Below are positions 1 to 4,742 of a stretch of DNA of 5,272 nucleotides, piece after piece (position 1 is the stretch's first letter; each line of letters starts with the position of its first letter). This DNA is from RGIG2041 sp045532715 (GTDB lineage: Bacteria; Bacillota; Clostridia; UBA1381; UMGS1253). A program made the translations under genes and the position numbers. The stretch lies in assembly GCA_045532715.1 (NCBI GenBank), contig JAZSGM010000047.1:1-5272 (forward strand), in the 5' to 3' direction. The notes below the pieces were generated by a model. That model saw nothing but the letters and a program-made list of their open reading frames with translations, made no database searches and had not been told where the DNA came from.

Positions 1-211
1 TATCCATACCTTCAAGCATAACATTTAATTCGTCGTTGAGCGCACTGATGTCCTCGTCGTTGATGCCCATCTGTTCTACGAATTTATTGATCGGTGCAAT
101 TCCCATTGCCTTTGCGCAGGCAAGGCACAAGCCTTCGTTGGTTTGCTTGTCGCCTTCCAGCTTGGTAATGAAAATCACAGCCTGGTTTTTATTACATCTG
201 CTGCATAACAT
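1..211 (-). CDS. Clp-type AAA+ ATPase, N-terminal zinc-finger part (partial, C-terminus beyond window)
   Basis: Only the first 70 codons lie in the window; the rest runs off the left edge. The translated start reads MLCSRCNKN and holds two CxxC pairs (C3/C6 and C29/C32) with the GLCLACAK context. This is the Cys4 zinc-binding module found at the start of McsA and ClpE, and of many clostridial Clp ATPases annotated ClpC. The following residues 36-70 are acidic and helical, as in the linker before the first AAA+ domain of those proteins. Such ATPases unfold substrates for the ClpP peptidase in the cytoplasm. The ATG at 211 is supported by an AAGGAG at 226-221, nine bases upstream. A free-standing McsA-like protein cannot be excluded because no AAA+ domain is visible. 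No CtsR-type heptad repeat is seen upstream, so heat-shock control by CtsR is not supported here. Confidence 0.72.
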   Translation of the reverse strand, partial: MLCSRCNKNQAVIFITKLEGDKQTNEGLCLACAKAMGIAPINKFVEQMGINDEDISALNDELNVMLEGMD

Positions 212-240
212 ATTCTCTCACTCCTTATATGCCGGAGAAT

Positions 241-269
241 ATTCTATCATATGAACGGACGTAAAACAA
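241..269 (-). promoter_or_regulatory. sigma-A type promoter for the Clp ATPase gene
   Basis: On the minus strand TTGTTT (269-264) and TAGAAT (246-241) are separated by exactly 17 bases. The -10 matches the consensus in five of six positions, the -35 only in its first three. Transcription would start near 234, just upstream of the ribosome binding site at 226-221. Read from sequence only. Confidence 0.5.
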
Positions 270-300
270 TATTAAAACTTGAATATTCATAAAAAATTTA

Positions 301-438
301 TTACTTTTCCGAGTGTTTCTTGATATATTCATCTTCGAATATCAAATCGTCGATGTCCTTGATTTGCGGTTTTTCCGGTTTGCACACCGATTTTTGGATG
401 TCTTTTGTTTCTGCTTGTTTCTTCTTTTTGTCTTCCAA
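301..438 (-). CDS. small uncharacterised protein, 45 residues, TTG start
   Basis: I do not recognise this protein. The frame opens with TTG at 438 and closes with tandem stops TAA TAA (303-298). An AGGAGGTG (451-444) sits with AGGAGG seven bases upstream of the TTG, which is near-optimal, and there is no ATG anywhere in the frame; this is why the gene is easily missed. An in-frame stop lies a short way upstream of the Shine-Dalgarno. The product is very hydrophilic: a lysine-rich N-terminus (EDKKKKQ), one cysteine at residue 19, a Pro-containing middle (CKPEKPQIK) and a mostly acidic stretch IDDLIFEDEYIKK near the C-terminus. There is no signal peptide or membrane segment. It lies between sigG and the Clp gene on the same strand, 89 bases before the latter. 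It could be a sporulation protein or a small regulator; nothing in the sequence decides. Confidence 0.62.
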   Translation of the reverse strand: MEDKKKKQAETKDIQKSVCKPEKPQIKDIDDLIFEDEYIKKHSEK

Positions 439-443
439 GATTT

Positions 444-451
444 CACCTCCT
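444..451 (-). promoter_or_regulatory. strong ribosome binding site selecting the TTG start at 438
   Basis: AGGAGGTG on the minus strand is an eight-base match to the anti-Shine-Dalgarno of 16S rRNA. The only usable initiation codon at a normal distance downstream is TTG at 438, so this site decides the start of the 45-residue ORF. Confidence 0.7.
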
Positions 452-466
452 GATATTTGTATTTAG

Positions 467-475
467 TAGTATATG
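467..475 (-). promoter_or_regulatory. possible -10 element for the small ORF (sporulation-sigma-like)
   Basis: The minus-strand string CATATACTA (475-467) fits the CATAnnnTA pattern of sigmaK/sigmaE-family -10 elements. It also contains TATACT, five of six for sigma-A. Start of transcription would fall near 460, about nine bases before the ribosome binding site. The expected -35 region overlaps the T-tract of the upstream terminator and shows no good match for any sigma factor, so the call is weak. Confidence 0.3.
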
Positions 476-485
476 CACGTTTCAT

Positions 486-507
486 AAAAAAGACGCCTTT
501 CGGCTTC
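486..507 (-). terminator. intrinsic terminator after sigG
   Basis: On the minus strand GAAGCC (507-502), a GAAA tetraloop and GGCGTC (497-492) form a six-pair stem with one A-G mismatch, followed by six T (491-486). It starts 14 bases after the sigG stop codon. The stem is short, so read-through into the small ORF is plausible. Confidence 0.55.
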
Positions 508-521
508 GATTTTGTTGCAAA

Positions 522-1292
522 TCACATGTATTTTTTCATATGTGCAATCGCGCTTTTTTCCAGACGCGATACTTGTGCCTGACTGATGCCGATTTCATCG
601 GCAACCTCCATTTGTGTTTTTCCCTGGAAAAAACGCAGGTTTAAAATGAATTTTTCGCGCTCGCCCAGGCGACGCATTGCCTCGTTTAAATCAATCTGGT
701 CCAGCCAGATTTCATCGCAATTTTTTTCGTCACGCACCTGATCCATCACATATAGCGCATCTCCGCCATCGTGATAAATCGGCTCGAAGAGCGAAATCGG
801 ATCTGCAATTGCATCCAAAGCAAGCACGACATCGGCTGTAGGACATTCAATTTCTTTTGCCAACTGCTCCATTGTGGGCTCCTTGCCGTTTTTTGAGGTC
901 AGGCGTTCTTTGGCTTGCAGTGCTTTGTAGGCAATGTCGCGCAGCGAACGGCTGACACGGATGGTGTTGTTGTCACGCAGATGCCGGCGCACCTCGCCGA
1001 TAATCATCGGAACGGCATAGGTAGAAAATTTCACCATATAATCCAGGTTGAAATTATCAATGGCTTTGATTAAACCGATGCATCCGATTTGAAATAAATC
1101 GTCCATGTTTTCTCCGCGTCCGGCAAAGCGCTGAATGACGCTGAGCACCAGACGCAGGTTGCCCTCGATGAATTCTTCCCTGGCCATAGGGTCGCCTTCC
1201 TTGATTTTCTTCAGAAGCTCCAATTTTTTTTCGGAGCTCAGGTTAGGCAGCTTGGCTGTGTTTACACCGCAGATTTCCACTTTGTTGAACAT
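522..1292 (-). CDS. sigG: RNA polymerase sporulation sigma factor SigG (forespore-specific)
   Basis: A 256-residue sigma-70 family protein with the hallmark sigmaG N-terminus NKVEICGVNT. Region 2 is clear (NLRLVLSVIQRF near residues 45-56, DDLFQIGCIGLIKAIDNF at 64-81, KFSTYAVPMIIGE at 88-100), as is the region 3 start RVSRSLRDIAYKAL (112-125). The region 4 helix-turn-helix runs TQMEVADEIGISQAQVSRLEK (226-246). Length and order match Bacillus and Clostridium sigmaG throughout. SigmaG directs late forespore genes (spore coat-independent protection, SASPs, germination) after engulfment. The ATG at 1292 has AAGGGAGGT (1307-1299) seven bases upstream. It follows sigE by 77 bases, the conserved spoIIGA-sigE-sigG order. 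The gap holds a possible own promoter, as expected for a gene read by sigmaF/sigmaG as well as from upstream. The residue aligned with Asn45 of B. subtilis sigmaG is Glu43 here. Confidence 0.97.
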   Translation of the reverse strand: MFNKVEICGVNTAKLPNLSSEKKLELLKKIKEGDPMAREEFIEGNLRLVLSVIQRFAGRGENMDDLFQIGCIGLIKAIDNFNLDYMVKFSTYAVPMIIGEVRRHLRDNNTIRVSRSLRDIAYKALQAKERLTSKNGKEPTMEQLAKEIECPTADVVLALDAIADPISLFEPIYHDGGDALYVMDQVRDEKNCDEIWLDQIDLNEAMRRLGEREKFILNLRFFQGKTQMEVADEIGISQAQVSRLEKSAIAHMKKYM

Positions 1293-1346
1293 GCTTTTAC
1301 CTCCCTTGATCGGTATGTAAGCGGTGTAAAGCTATGACTATATTTT

Positions 1347-1370
1347 GAACCTTTTTAGACATTGTTATGC
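1347..1370 (-). promoter_or_regulatory. possible sigmaF/sigmaG-type promoter of sigG
   Basis: In the sigE-sigG gap the minus strand shows GCATA (1370-1366), a typical -35 for sigmaF/sigmaG, beginning at the last base of the sigE stop. Fourteen bases later comes GGTTCAAAAT (from 1351), which resembles the GGnnAnAnT -10 of sigmaF imperfectly. SigG in Bacillus is transcribed by sigmaF and sigmaG, which makes the site plausible. A second weak candidate in the same gap is TCATA followed after 15 bases by CATACCG. Confidence 0.3.
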
Positions 1371-2107
1371 TATGACAGCTTTAAAATTTCTTTTTTTAAA
1401 CGTGAAATGATTTTCTTTTCAAGGCGTGAAATGTAGGATTGCGAGATGCCGAGTAAATCTGCCACCTCCTTTTGCGTGCGTTCGTCTGTGCCGCCAAGAC
1501 CGAAGCGCAGGGTCATAATTTGCTGCTCTCGTGCATCTAACTTGCCAATGGCATAAAACAAAAGTTGACGGTCTGTTTCTTCTTCCAGATTTTTATTGAT
1601 GATGTCACTGTCTGTACCTAAAATATCCGAAAGAAGAAGTTCATTGCCGTCCCAGTCGACGTTTAACGGTTCATCAATAGAGATTTCTGTTTTCAGATTA
1701 CTTGTTTTGCGCAAATGCATTAATATTTCGTTTTCTATGCATCGTGAGGCGTAGGTAGCAAGCTTAATGTTTTTTGAGGGATTAAAGGTGTTGATTGCTT
1801 TAATCAGACCGATGCTGCCGATGGAAATTAAATCGTCAATACCCACATTGGTATTTTCAAATTTGCGTGCAATATAGACGACTAAGCGCAGGTTGCGTTC
1901 AATGAGTGTGTTCTTGACTTCCGTATTCTCCGGCTCATTGAGTAGTTTGTCTAAATACAGACCTTCTTCCTGTGTGCTCAGCGGCGGTGGAAGTGTTTCT
2001 GAAGAGCCGATGTAGTATACCTCATCGGCAAACAGAGAACAAAGCTTGGTAAAAATTGCCCTGCACTTTAATTCACTTGTCTGAAGTAACTTTTGCATTG
2101 TGATCAT
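1370..2107 (-). CDS. sigE: RNA polymerase sporulation sigma factor SigE (mother-cell, pro-sigmaE)
   Basis: A 245-residue sigma factor carrying the unmistakable sigmaE signature DEVYYIGSSETLPPPLS near residues 28-44. It is preceded by a 27-residue N-terminal pro-sequence that tethers the inactive precursor to the membrane until SpoIIGA removes it near the YYIG segment. Region 2 follows (NLRLVVYIARKFENT 72-86, DDLISIGSIGLIKAINTFNP 91-110, KLATYASRCIENEI 115-128), then DEPLNVDWDGNELLLSD (145-161) and the region 4 helix-turn-helix TQKEVADLLGISQSYISRLE (211-230). The start at 2107 has AAGGAGG (2119-2113) five bases upstream. An in-frame ATG at 2098 would give a pro-sequence length nearer that of B. 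subtilis but lies 14 bases from the site. The start codon and ribosome binding site lie inside the 3' end of spoIIGA, so translation of protease and substrate is probably coupled. SigmaE runs the early mother-cell programme. Confidence 0.97.
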   Translation of the reverse strand: MITMQKLLQTSELKCRAIFTKLCSLFADEVYYIGSSETLPPPLSTQEEGLYLDKLLNEPENTEVKNTLIERNLRLVVYIARKFENTNVGIDDLISIGSIGLIKAINTFNPSKNIKLATYASRCIENEILMHLRKTSNLKTEISIDEPLNVDWDGNELLLSDILGTDSDIINKNLEEETDRQLLFYAIGKLDAREQQIMTLRFGLGGTDERTQKEVADLLGISQSYISRLEKKIISRLKKEILKLS

Positions 2108-2921
2108 ATAAACCTCCTTGAATCAGAGCCGGATGGATGAGCGCACGGTAGCTTCCGTCACAGCTGAGTCTTGTTTGTGTCAAAGCAAGCATACAATCGG
2201 CGGCCGGGCAGCCGTTGATTTCAACGGATTTTGGCCGGAAGGATGGGAGAAAGTGTGTTTCTCCGGCCAGTGTACGGTAGGGGATACTGCATGGTGTTGC
2301 GAGTTTCGGGAAACAATCCGCCTCGGCAATGAGCACCGGCAGTCTGGATGGGGGATCGTAGAGCGCGTTACCTGTGTCTAAAAGGGCAGGAAGGGCAATG
2401 CGTCCGCCATCTGTATCCACACATATTGTGTACAGGTTTTCTTTGCGGGAGACATAGAAGTTTGCAAGTGTTTCAAAAGCATATAAAATACCGCTTGCTG
2501 CAAAAAAAGCAAGCAAAACGACAGTAGCGGGGATATGCCAATAGAAAATACCGCTTTTGAAAACTGTACCGGTTTTTATGCCAAGCTGCGTCATAAAGAA
2601 CAAGGCATAACAAATGCCGCCTGAAAGAAGTGATGCAGTAAGGAAAATCAGATTGCATCGCAGAAAATGCTTGTATGAGCGAAAGTGGAACGCAATATGC
2701 AGCATTACACCTGCTGTTAAAACCCGGAAAATAAAGCTTTGCAGTAATGAAAGCTGCGGGAAAAATGCTGCACAGGCATAAATGCCACCCAAAAACGCTG
2801 CTGCGAGCTTTCGCATTGGCGGTGCAGTGATTTTCGTGATTTTTTCAGTCAGTCTGAGCAGAAACAGATTTGCAAGAAAATTGGTTAAGAACAGAACATC
2901 CGCATAAATGGTGATGTGCAT
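2073..2921 (-). CDS. spoIIGA: SpoIIGA, membrane aspartic protease that processes pro-sigmaE
   Basis: The 282-residue product has five hydrophobic segments in its first half (about residues 3-23, 39-55, 57-80, 89-112, 124-148) and a soluble C-terminal half with the aspartic-protease motif LLDTGNALYDP. The catalytic aspartate is Asp182, almost the same position as in B. subtilis. Downstream SIPYRTLAG and TRLSCDGSYRALIHP match conserved stretches near the end of the family. It is somewhat shorter than the roughly 309-residue Bacillus protein. SpoIIGA sits in the septal membrane, is activated by forespore-derived SpoIIR, and cleaves the pro-sequence of sigmaE, the product of the next gene. I place the start at ATG 2921 (MHITIYADVLFLTNF). 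The in-frame GTG at 2930 that would add three residues lies in the Shine-Dalgarno itself. The last 35 bases overlap sigE. Confidence 0.95.
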   Translation of the reverse strand: MHITIYADVLFLTNFLANLFLLRLTEKITKITAPPMRKLAAAFLGGIYACAAFFPQLSLLQSFIFRVLTAGVMLHIAFHFRSYKHFLRCNLIFLTASLLSGGICYALFFMTQLGIKTGTVFKSGIFYWHIPATVVLLAFFAASGILYAFETLANFYVSRKENLYTICVDTDGGRIALPALLDTGNALYDPPSRLPVLIAEADCFPKLATPCSIPYRTLAGETHFLPSFRPKSVEINGCPAADCMLALTQTRLSCDGSYRALIHPALIQGGLYDHNAKVTSDK

Positions 2922-2929
2922 TGTGTTCA

Positions 2930-2934
2930 CCTCT
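2930..2934 (-). promoter_or_regulatory. ribosome binding site of spoIIGA that fixes the ATG start at 2921
   Basis: AGAGG (2934-2930), extended to AGAGGTGA, stands eight bases before ATG 2921. The GTG at 2930-2928 overlaps this site, so it can hardly be an initiation codon. Confidence 0.65.
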
Positions 2935-2941
2935 GCATATT

Positions 2942-3009
2942 ATTGTATTGGACAGAGGGAGAGGAACTTGTAGAAAAACAAGAGTAAAAAATCTTTTTGC
3001 CTCGACAAG
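2942..3009 (-). promoter_or_regulatory. possible Spo0A-controlled promoter region of spoIIGA
   Basis: On the minus strand CTTGTCGAG (3009-3001) contains TTGTCGA, close to the Spo0A box core TGTCGAA. A second box-like string, TTGTAGAAA, lies on the plus strand at 2968-2976 with one central mismatch. A -10-like TACAAT occupies 2947-2942. The sequence TTCTAC at 2975-2970, overlapping the second box, is 22 bases upstream of it, the unusual spacing known for the Spo0A-activated spoIIG promoter of B. subtilis, but its match to TTGACA is poor. Alternatively TTGTCG (3008-3003) could be the -35, followed 16 bases later by a weak TACTCT. Spo0A control is expected for this operon; the exact architecture is inference. 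Confidence 0.4.
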
Positions 3010-3046
3010 GAAGCATAAAATGAAACATTTTCGGCAGAAAAGGCAC

Positions 3047-3075
3047 AAAAAAAGCAAGCAGTTGCTTGCTTTTTG
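3047..3075 (-). terminator. strong intrinsic terminator downstream of the LUD-domain gene
   Basis: A perfect 12-bp inverted repeat, AAAAAGCAAGCA (3049-3060) and TGCTTGCTTTTT (3063-3074), is separated by GT. Seven pairs form the GC-containing core. Read on the minus strand the stem is followed by seven T, so it ends the LUD gene transcript 19 bases after its stop codon and shields spoIIGA from it. It is also followed by T on the plus strand, but no plus-strand gene needs it. Confidence 0.85.
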
Positions 3076-3093
3076 TTCGATGACCTTATGGTA

Positions 3094-3738
3094 TTAATAA
3101 CCTAATTCTTCATCAATTAAAATGACTTTGATTCTGTTTTTTGTGCGCTGACGGGCGCAGATAACATAATCTGCGCAGATGCGTGTATCTGCGTTGCAAC
3201 CGTCTGTAATACATGGGTTTTCCTTCTCCATGGCGACACAGTGTCCGGTTTTTGCGCAGTAGGTGTCACAGCCGAGACGTTGCGCGTTTCGCGGTGCAGC
3301 GATTGCTTTTACGCGTATATGCGCGGCGTTGATGTCTTTGACGATTTTGTTTTTGCCGATGAAAAGAATTACGGATTTGGGACCGAATAAAATCGGTGCA
3401 ACGCGGTTTGCGTTACCGTCTACATTTAAGATTTCGCCGTTTTCTGTTACGGCATTTGCACTTGAAATATATACATCTGCCGTCAGAGCGCGCAGCATTA
3501 CGTTGCGTACACCCTCAGCATCCAAACCAGCTTCATAGCGGTCGAGATAATTATACGCACCACTTTTGAGCAAGTCTAAAACACCGCATTGCGACAGCGT
3601 CATTGAGCCACCGACGGAGACACTGCAGCCTTCCGGCAGAAGAATTTTAAGTGTATGGAGCGCTTCTGTTGCGGAAGCGACTGTGTAGACCTCCATATTG
3701 TTGTTTTTTAAAGCTTTTTCAATATTTGCAAAATTCAT
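3094..3738 (-). CDS. LUD-domain protein (lactate utilisation/LutC-YkgG-like, DUF162)
   Basis: A 214-residue soluble protein of the LUD family. Typical blocks are VSVGGSMTLSQCGVLDLLKSG (residues 40-60), the LDRYEAGLDAEGV region (65-77), ADVYISSANAVTENGEILNVDGNANRVA (87-114), FGPKSVILFIGKNKIVKD (118-135) and IRVKAIAAPRNAQRLGC (141-157). These match the short clostridial lactate-utilisation proteins. The C-terminus is rich in cysteine (157, 161, 167, 176, 181, 188, 194), with the family motif CAKTGHC and a later DTRIC; these may bind a metal or Fe-S cluster. Between them lies an apparent extra segment (about residues 168-180) with an additional cysteine. The exact substrate is unknown; full lactate oxidation by LutABC needs partners not seen here. 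The start is ATG 3738; a GTG at 3747 overlaps the ribosome binding site. It is a single-gene unit divergent from nfnAB. Confidence 0.88.
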   Translation of the reverse strand: MNFANIEKALKNNNMEVYTVASATEALHTLKILLPEGCSVSVGGSMTLSQCGVLDLLKSGAYNYLDRYEAGLDAEGVRNVMLRALTADVYISSANAVTENGEILNVDGNANRVAPILFGPKSVILFIGKNKIVKDINAAHIRVKAIAAPRNAQRLGCDTYCAKTGHCVAMEKENPCITDGCNADTRICADYVICARQRTKNRIKVILIDEELGY

Positions 3739-3746
3739 TTTCTTCA

Positions 3747-3752
3747 CCTCTT
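3747..3752 (-). promoter_or_regulatory. ribosome binding site of the LUD gene that fixes the ATG start at 3738
   Basis: AAGAGG (3752-3747), continuing as TGA, stands eight bases before ATG 3738. The in-frame GTG at 3747-3745 shares the last G of this site and is therefore an unlikely start. Confidence 0.65.
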
Positions 3753-3758
3753 GGTAAT

Positions 3759-3787
3759 AGTATACAAGAAAAAACGGTAAAATTCAA
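3759..3787 (-). promoter_or_regulatory. sigma-A type promoter of the LUD gene
   Basis: TTGAAT (3787-3782) and TATACT (3764-3759) on the minus strand are 17 bases apart, a good housekeeping promoter. The predicted transcript start near 3752 falls at the first base of the Shine-Dalgarno, which would leave a leader of only about 14 bases. Confidence 0.6.
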
Positions 3788-3804
3788 TTCCTATTCCGCA
3801 GTTT

Positions 3805-3855
3805 GTGTAAAATGTGGTCAAATGCTTGACATACAGGCATTTTTAGGTGTAAAAT
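3805..3855 (+). repeat. 9-bp direct repeat GTGTAAAAT flanking the nfnA -35 region
   Basis: GTGTAAAAT occurs at 3805-3813 and again at 3847-3855, exactly 42 bases apart, about four helical turns. The second copy includes the nfnA -10 element; the first lies upstream of the -35. It may be chance in AT-rich DNA or a remnant of promoter duplication or a regulator half-site pair. Confidence 0.4.
3826..3855 (+). promoter_or_regulatory. sigma-A type promoter of nfnAB
   Basis: A perfect TTGACA (3826-3831) is followed after 18 bases by TAAAAT (3850-3855), five of six for the -10. Transcription should begin near 3862, giving a leader of about 30 bases before the nfnA start. Confidence 0.72.
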
Positions 3856-3890
3856 ATTTTTATTATTCTATTTTTTAAGGTAAGGAATGA

Positions 3891-4739
3891 ATGGATATGT
3901 TTTTGATTAAACGCAAGGAAAGCTTGAATCCGACTGTTTCCCTGATGGAAATTGAAGCACCGCTTGTAGCGCGCAAGGCGCAGGCCGGTCAGTTTATTAT
4001 TTTGCGTGTGGATGATGAGGGTGAGCGTATTCCGCTGACGGTTTCGGATTACGACCGCGAAGCCGGTACGGTTACGATTATTTATCAGATTGTTGGCGCA
4101 ACCACCAAAAAGCTTGATGCCAAGAAGGCGGGCGAGTATATTGCAGATTTTGTCGGTCCGCTCGGTGTCGCTTCGCATACAGAAGGGCTTAAAAAGGTGG
4201 CCGTTATCGGCGGCGGTGTCGGCTGTGCGATTGCATACCCGATTGCAAAGAAGCTGCACGAGCAGGGTGCCGAGGTGCATTCCATTGTCGGCTTCAGAAA
4301 TAAGGACCTTGTGATTTTAAAAGAAAAGTTTGAAGACGTCAGCGATGTGTTCAAGATTATGACGGACGATGGCTCCTGTGGTGAAAAAGGTCTTGTTACC
4401 GATGCGCTCAAGGCGTTGATTGACAGTGGCGAGAAGTACGATGAAGTGATTGCAATCGGTCCGCTGATTATGATGAAGTTTGTATGCAAGCTCACAAAAG
4501 AGTATGGCATCAAGACGATTGTCAGCATGAATCCGATTATGATTGACGGTACGGGTATGTGCGGCGGTTGTCGCTTAACCGTGGGCGGGGAAACAAAGTT
4601 TGCCTGCGTAGACGGTCCGGATTTTGACGGTCATTTGGTGGATTTTGACGAAACCATGCGCAGAGCAGCAATGTATAAGGAATTTGAAAAGCACAGCTAT
4701 GAAGATACATGTAATCTTTTAAGCAGGGAGGTTGAATAA
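3891..4739 (+). CDS. nfnA: NfnA-type subunit: FAD/[2Fe-2S] ferredoxin-NADP+ reductase, small (alpha) subunit
   Basis: The 282-residue protein has the ferredoxin-NADP reductase layout. A beta-barrel FAD domain carries GQFIILRV (33-40) and the flavin-binding RIPLTVSDYD (46-55). A nucleotide-binding domain begins KKVAVIGGGVGCAIAYPIAK (101-120). The C-terminal cluster motif reads DGTGMCGGCRL with Cys224, Cys227 and Cys239 (FACVDGP). Asp219 stands where PyrK-type relatives have the first cysteine, as known for NfnA, whose [2Fe-2S] cluster is held by three Cys and one Asp. With NfnB it forms a cytoplasmic flavin-based bifurcating enzyme coupling NADH and reduced ferredoxin to NADP+ reduction. The same family has been called sulfide dehydrogenase beta (SudB), so that name is the alternative. 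The start is ATG 3891, with AAGGA only four bases upstream. ATG 3897 (MFLIKRKE), ten bases from it, fits the family N-terminus equally well. Confidence 0.9.
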   Translation: MDMFLIKRKESLNPTVSLMEIEAPLVARKAQAGQFIILRVDDEGERIPLTVSDYDREAGTVTIIYQIVGATTKKLDAKKAGEYIADFVGPLGVASHTEGLKKVAVIGGGVGCAIAYPIAKKLHEQGAEVHSIVGFRNKDLVILKEKFEDVSDVFKIMTDDGSCGEKGLVTDALKALIDSGEKYDEVIAIGPLIMMKFVCKLTKEYGIKTIVSMNPIMIDGTGMCGGCRLTVGGETKFACVDGPDFDGHLVDFDETMRRAAMYKEFEKHSYEDTCNLLSREVE

Positions 4740-4742
4740 GCG

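Noticed and set aside
36..254. Plus-strand open frame of 72 codons at the left edge
   Set aside because: Antisense to the Clp N-terminus and its promoter, with no recognisable features.
212..300. CtsR operator or terminator between the small ORF and the Clp gene
   Set aside because: No GGTCAAA-type heptad repeat and no GC stem with T-tract is present; only AT-rich short palindromes such as GAATATTC.
2118..2381. Plus-strand open frame of 87 codons opposite spoIIGA
   Set aside because: It lies wholly antisense to the conserved C-terminal protease half of spoIIGA, has no recognisable domain and its start has no convincing ribosome binding site.
3803..3821. Possible Rex operator (TTG...CAA) upstream of nfnA
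   Set aside because: The outer TTG and CAA fit, but the inner halves are not symmetrical and the length is one base off the 18-bp Rex site.
3843..4280. Minus-strand open frame of 145 codons opposite nfnA
   Set aside because: Antisense shadow of a clearly conserved flavoprotein; the protein has low-complexity, Asn/Arg-rich composition typical of such shadows.
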